A stretch of DNA of 6,118 nt, from contig PWGE01000237.1 in the NCBI GenBank assembly GCA_003554345.1, positions 1-6,118 of the forward strand, in the 5' to 3' direction. The translations under genes and the position numbers were made by a program. Under the pieces are notes generated by a model. The model was not told the origin of the DNA and made no database searches. It saw nothing but the letters and a program-made list of their open reading frames with translations. Below, piece by piece: positions 3,985 through 6,118 of the stretch. How positions within the stretch are numbered: the first letter of the stretch is position 1; each line of letters starts with the position of its first letter. The stretch comes from T1SED10-198M sp003554345 [NCBI: Candidatus Sumerlaeota bacterium]. Its GTDB lineage: Bacteria > Sumerlaeota > T1SED10-198M.

Positions 3985-6118
3985 CTAATAATCTGAAATT
4001 AGACTGAAAGCTCTTGCCATTTCACTATTTTCTGGTAAATGTATTTTTGGTGGCAAAGTTTGCCGTGTAAAATACTGTGGTACTTTTTGACATATCTTAT
4101 TAAAATCGCATTTATTGCATTTGGTTGTATGGGGGCGCATCGGGAAATCTGAGTTTAAAATCCCTGCTACAGCCCATTCAATATTTGCAAGAGCTGCATC
4201 CAGCGCATTTTGTCCTATAGGCACTTCGACTCTTTGGTTATCCTTTAGTAAATGCACACTTCCTGTTTTAGCGTTACCGCCTAAAACTTGTTCGGCAGCA
4301 CGTGCATATAGCTGAACTTGCAAAGATAATTCAGTCCAGTCCAGTTCTTCTTTCATTTGAGGATTTTCACCGGCTTCCATGGTTTTAAATTCAATTATTT
4401 CTGCATTGACAACATTACCCTCATCATCCTCTTTAAGTAATAAATCAATAGAACCGGAAATGAGGCAATAAGCTGCTGGAATTTCAAACCTTACTTCTAC
4501 TTGTCTTTCTCGGCTAAAATCCTCTCGGTAGGCATTAGCATAGTCTTTAGTAATTTGAACGGCACGGTTCCTTGAATTTTCATAGGCACCGGGTCTGTTT
4601 ATAGGATCTGTACTTTGGGGTACATGCTTTAAGTGGAACGTGTCAAGAACTATCTGTTCCACCTCTTCTTCAGAGGGGACCCTGGTTGTATATAACTCAT
4701 GTATTTTTTGAATAGATGTATGGACGGTCTGACCAAAACCGAACATTTCCGGTATAACTGGATTTAATCCAAACCGCTGCCTAAATTGATATCCTTTTGG
4801 ACAATTTAGATAATACTTTATTTCAGAAAAATGAGTGGGATAATCTGTTTCCTCGACTCTTCTTTGAGGTTGAGTAGATGTAATCCCATCAGGAATCTCT
4901 TGCATCCCTTGATTAACATAAGGATATTGTAATAACTGCTGGGTAAAACGTGACCTATTGGCAGAACTCCTTGCACCAGGCAAATTTTCTGCACCTGATA
5001 TGTACAGGTAGCGTTCTGCGCGTGTAACCGCTGTATAAAACAATCTAATCTCTTCAGGTAAAGTGCTCTGATAAGCGCCTCTACTTATTGCAGGTTGCAT
5101 TAAATTAGATGGCAACCATCCTGCATAACTTCTATTCCTCTTCGGGAATCTTTGGGCTTGGACATCCACAATAAAAACACAAGGAAATTCCAAGCCTTTC
5201 ATTTTGTGAACAGTTGATACAGTCACTGCATCCGGTCGTTGAATTAGATCATCCGTTGAAACATTATACCCAGATTCTGCGACATTTCGTAAAAAATTCA
5301 ACATTTCAGAAAAACGTCTGCTGGAGTCAATACTCATGTAAACTGTTTCAACATCCATAATCATACGACTAAAAAGGCCAATATCTCTCATAACATCTTC
5401 ACCAAAACTTGATTGAGCTACATTGAAAGCCTCAAGCAAATCATATACTAACTGCTGGGGGTATAAACGTATCCGTGTCGCACCCTGCGGAATGTGTATC
5501 CGTCTGCTCCAATCAGCTAGTACCCTTACCAATTCGGTGAATACTGCATGAGGGTAAGCTGGTAAAACTTCGTTGCAGTAAAAATCGTGTAAAATAGTTC
5601 TTTCAAGAGGGGCATTACGCAGCAGTTCAAAAGTATCTCGCAAAACTGCAATTTGTGGACGGTCAAACGGACCACCACCAGCTTCCAAGCTAAAAGGTAT
5701 ATTGTGATTGCTTAATACATCTGTAAAAGCAGCATGTCTCGGAGTTCTATCGATATTTGGCTCTCTTGTTGAGCGCATTAATATAGCAAAATCTGCAGGT
5801 GTAAGACCTCTTACTGTTCCATTAGCTTCTTCATAGGTGGTACCCAGCAATGTAAGAATACGTTCTACAACCCACTCTGCTTCGGAAGGTCTGTCTGGAA
5901 ACCATAGTACACTAAAGTCTTGTGGATTGCGGTTGTAAACAGCCCTTGGATTTTTTGGAATACGACTTGGTCCTAACATGGTAGCAGCAAAATTATTCGA
6001 AGCCTGAACAATTGGCTCAGTACTTCGAAAGTTTTCTGTCAGTGAATGAACAGAACATTGAGGATAACGATTCTGGAACTCTAAAATATTGCTTACATCA
6101 GCCCCCCGCCAAGCATAA
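3985..6118 (-). CDS. UvrD/PcrA-type helicase fused to a Fe-S PD-(D/E)XK nuclease (partial, N-terminus off right edge)
   Basis: The frame is open from the right edge to TAG 3985-3987, with 710 codons visible. Counted from the first visible residue, AWRGAD (2-7) is the segment after SF1 motif III and TENFRST (27-33) is motif IV. TVHKMKGLEF (302-311) is motif V and EEIRLFYTAVTRAE (355-368) is motif VI. The C-terminal third is a PD-(D/E)XK domain with GQTVH (His466), GSID (Asp558), EFK (Glu576, Lys578) and Q-x3-Y (Gln600/Tyr604). Cys439 together with C-x2-C-x5-C (667, 670, 676) matches the [4Fe-4S] ligand pattern of AddB, Cas4 and Dna2 nucleases. The protein should unwind and degrade DNA, as in end processing or defence; the exact role is inferred. 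Walker A and B lie outside the window. An ATG at 5977-5979 is internal, not the start, because helicase motifs continue upstream of it. A paralogous relic follows directly. Confidence 0.93.
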   Translation of the reverse strand, partial: YAWRGADVSNILEFQNRYPQCSVHSLTENFRSTEPIVQASNNFAATMLGPSRIPKNPRAVYNRNPQDFSVLWFPDRPSEAEWVVERILTLLGTTYEEANGTVRGLTPADFAILMRSTREPNIDRTPRHAAFTDVLSNHNIPFSLEAGGGPFDRPQIAVLRDTFELLRNAPLERTILHDFYCNEVLPAYPHAVFTELVRVLADWSRRIHIPQGATRIRLYPQQLVYDLLEAFNVAQSSFGEDVMRDIGLFSRMIMDVETVYMSIDSSRRFSEMLNFLRNVAESGYNVSTDDLIQRPDAVTVSTVHKMKGLEFPCVFIVDVQAQRFPKRNRSYAGWLPSNLMQPAISRGAYQSTLPEEIRLFYTAVTRAERYLYISGAENLPGARSSANRSRFTQQLLQYPYVNQGMQEIPDGITSTQPQRRVEETDYPTHFSEIKYYLNCPKGYQFRQRFGLNPVIPEMFGFGQTVHTSIQKIHELYTTRVPSEEEVEQIVLDTFHLKHVPQSTDPINRPGAYENSRNRAVQITKDYANAYREDFSRERQVEVRFEIPAAYCLISGSIDLLLKEDDEGNVVNAEIIEFKTMEAGENPQMKEELDWTELSLQVQLYARAAEQVLGGNAKTGSVHLLKDNQRVEVPIGQNALDAALANIEWAVAGILNSDFPMRPHTTKCNKCDFNKICQKVPQYFTRQTLPPKIHLPENSEMARAFSLISDY

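Noticed and set aside
3985-5979. ATG at 5979 as the start of the helicase gene
   Set aside because: The frame stays open upstream to the window edge and encodes AWRGAD and TENFRST helicase motifs, so that ATG is internal.

Overview
The window is a cluster of DNA-processing genes, all read from the minus strand (right to left). It looks like a bacterial defence or DNA-repair island. The protein sequences, the strong AGGAG-type ribosome sites and the TTG start suggest a Firmicute, perhaps a Clostridia or Peptococcaceae-like organism; this is inferred from sequence style only. No tRNA, rRNA, CRISPR array, integrase or transposase was seen.

Reading in the direction of transcription: (1) 6118-3985 is an SF1A (UvrD/PcrA-type) helicase fused to a C-terminal PD-(D/E)XK nuclease with a four-cysteine Fe-S signature; its N-terminus lies beyond the right edge. 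(2) About 3914-3255 is the decayed nuclease end of a second protein of the same kind, broken by at least two frame changes and a nonsense codon, with no helicase part left. (3) 3240-2815 is an intact Vsr-type very-short-patch endonuclease. (4) 2806-2248 is a Mug/TDG-type mismatch glycosylase gene, coupled to vsr by 8 bases and broken by one extra T in a T7 run. (5) 2247-1812 is an AT-rich gap holding only a degraded coding-like frame, a small hairpin and a short tandem repeat. (6) 1811-1221 is a small class I SAM-dependent methyltransferase with a TTG start. (7) 1177-1 is the N-terminal part of a phospholipase-D-type nuclease fused to an SF2 helicase, resembling SauUSI-like type IV (modification-dependent) restriction enzymes; it runs off the left edge.

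Two modules are apparent. The right, AT-richer module joins a helicase-nuclease with two enzymes that both belong to T:G-mismatch families (Vsr and Mug), and it is partly decayed. The left, visibly more GC-rich module pairs a methyltransferase with a PLD-helicase in a tight two-gene operon. Vsr usually accompanies a cytosine-5 methyltransferase, and none is visible here. Its partner is therefore outside the window, lost, or replaced by something else. The most notable points are the vsr-mug coupling with its homopolymer frameshift, the tandem intact and decayed Fe-S nuclease-helicases, and the methyltransferase/PLD-helicase pair.
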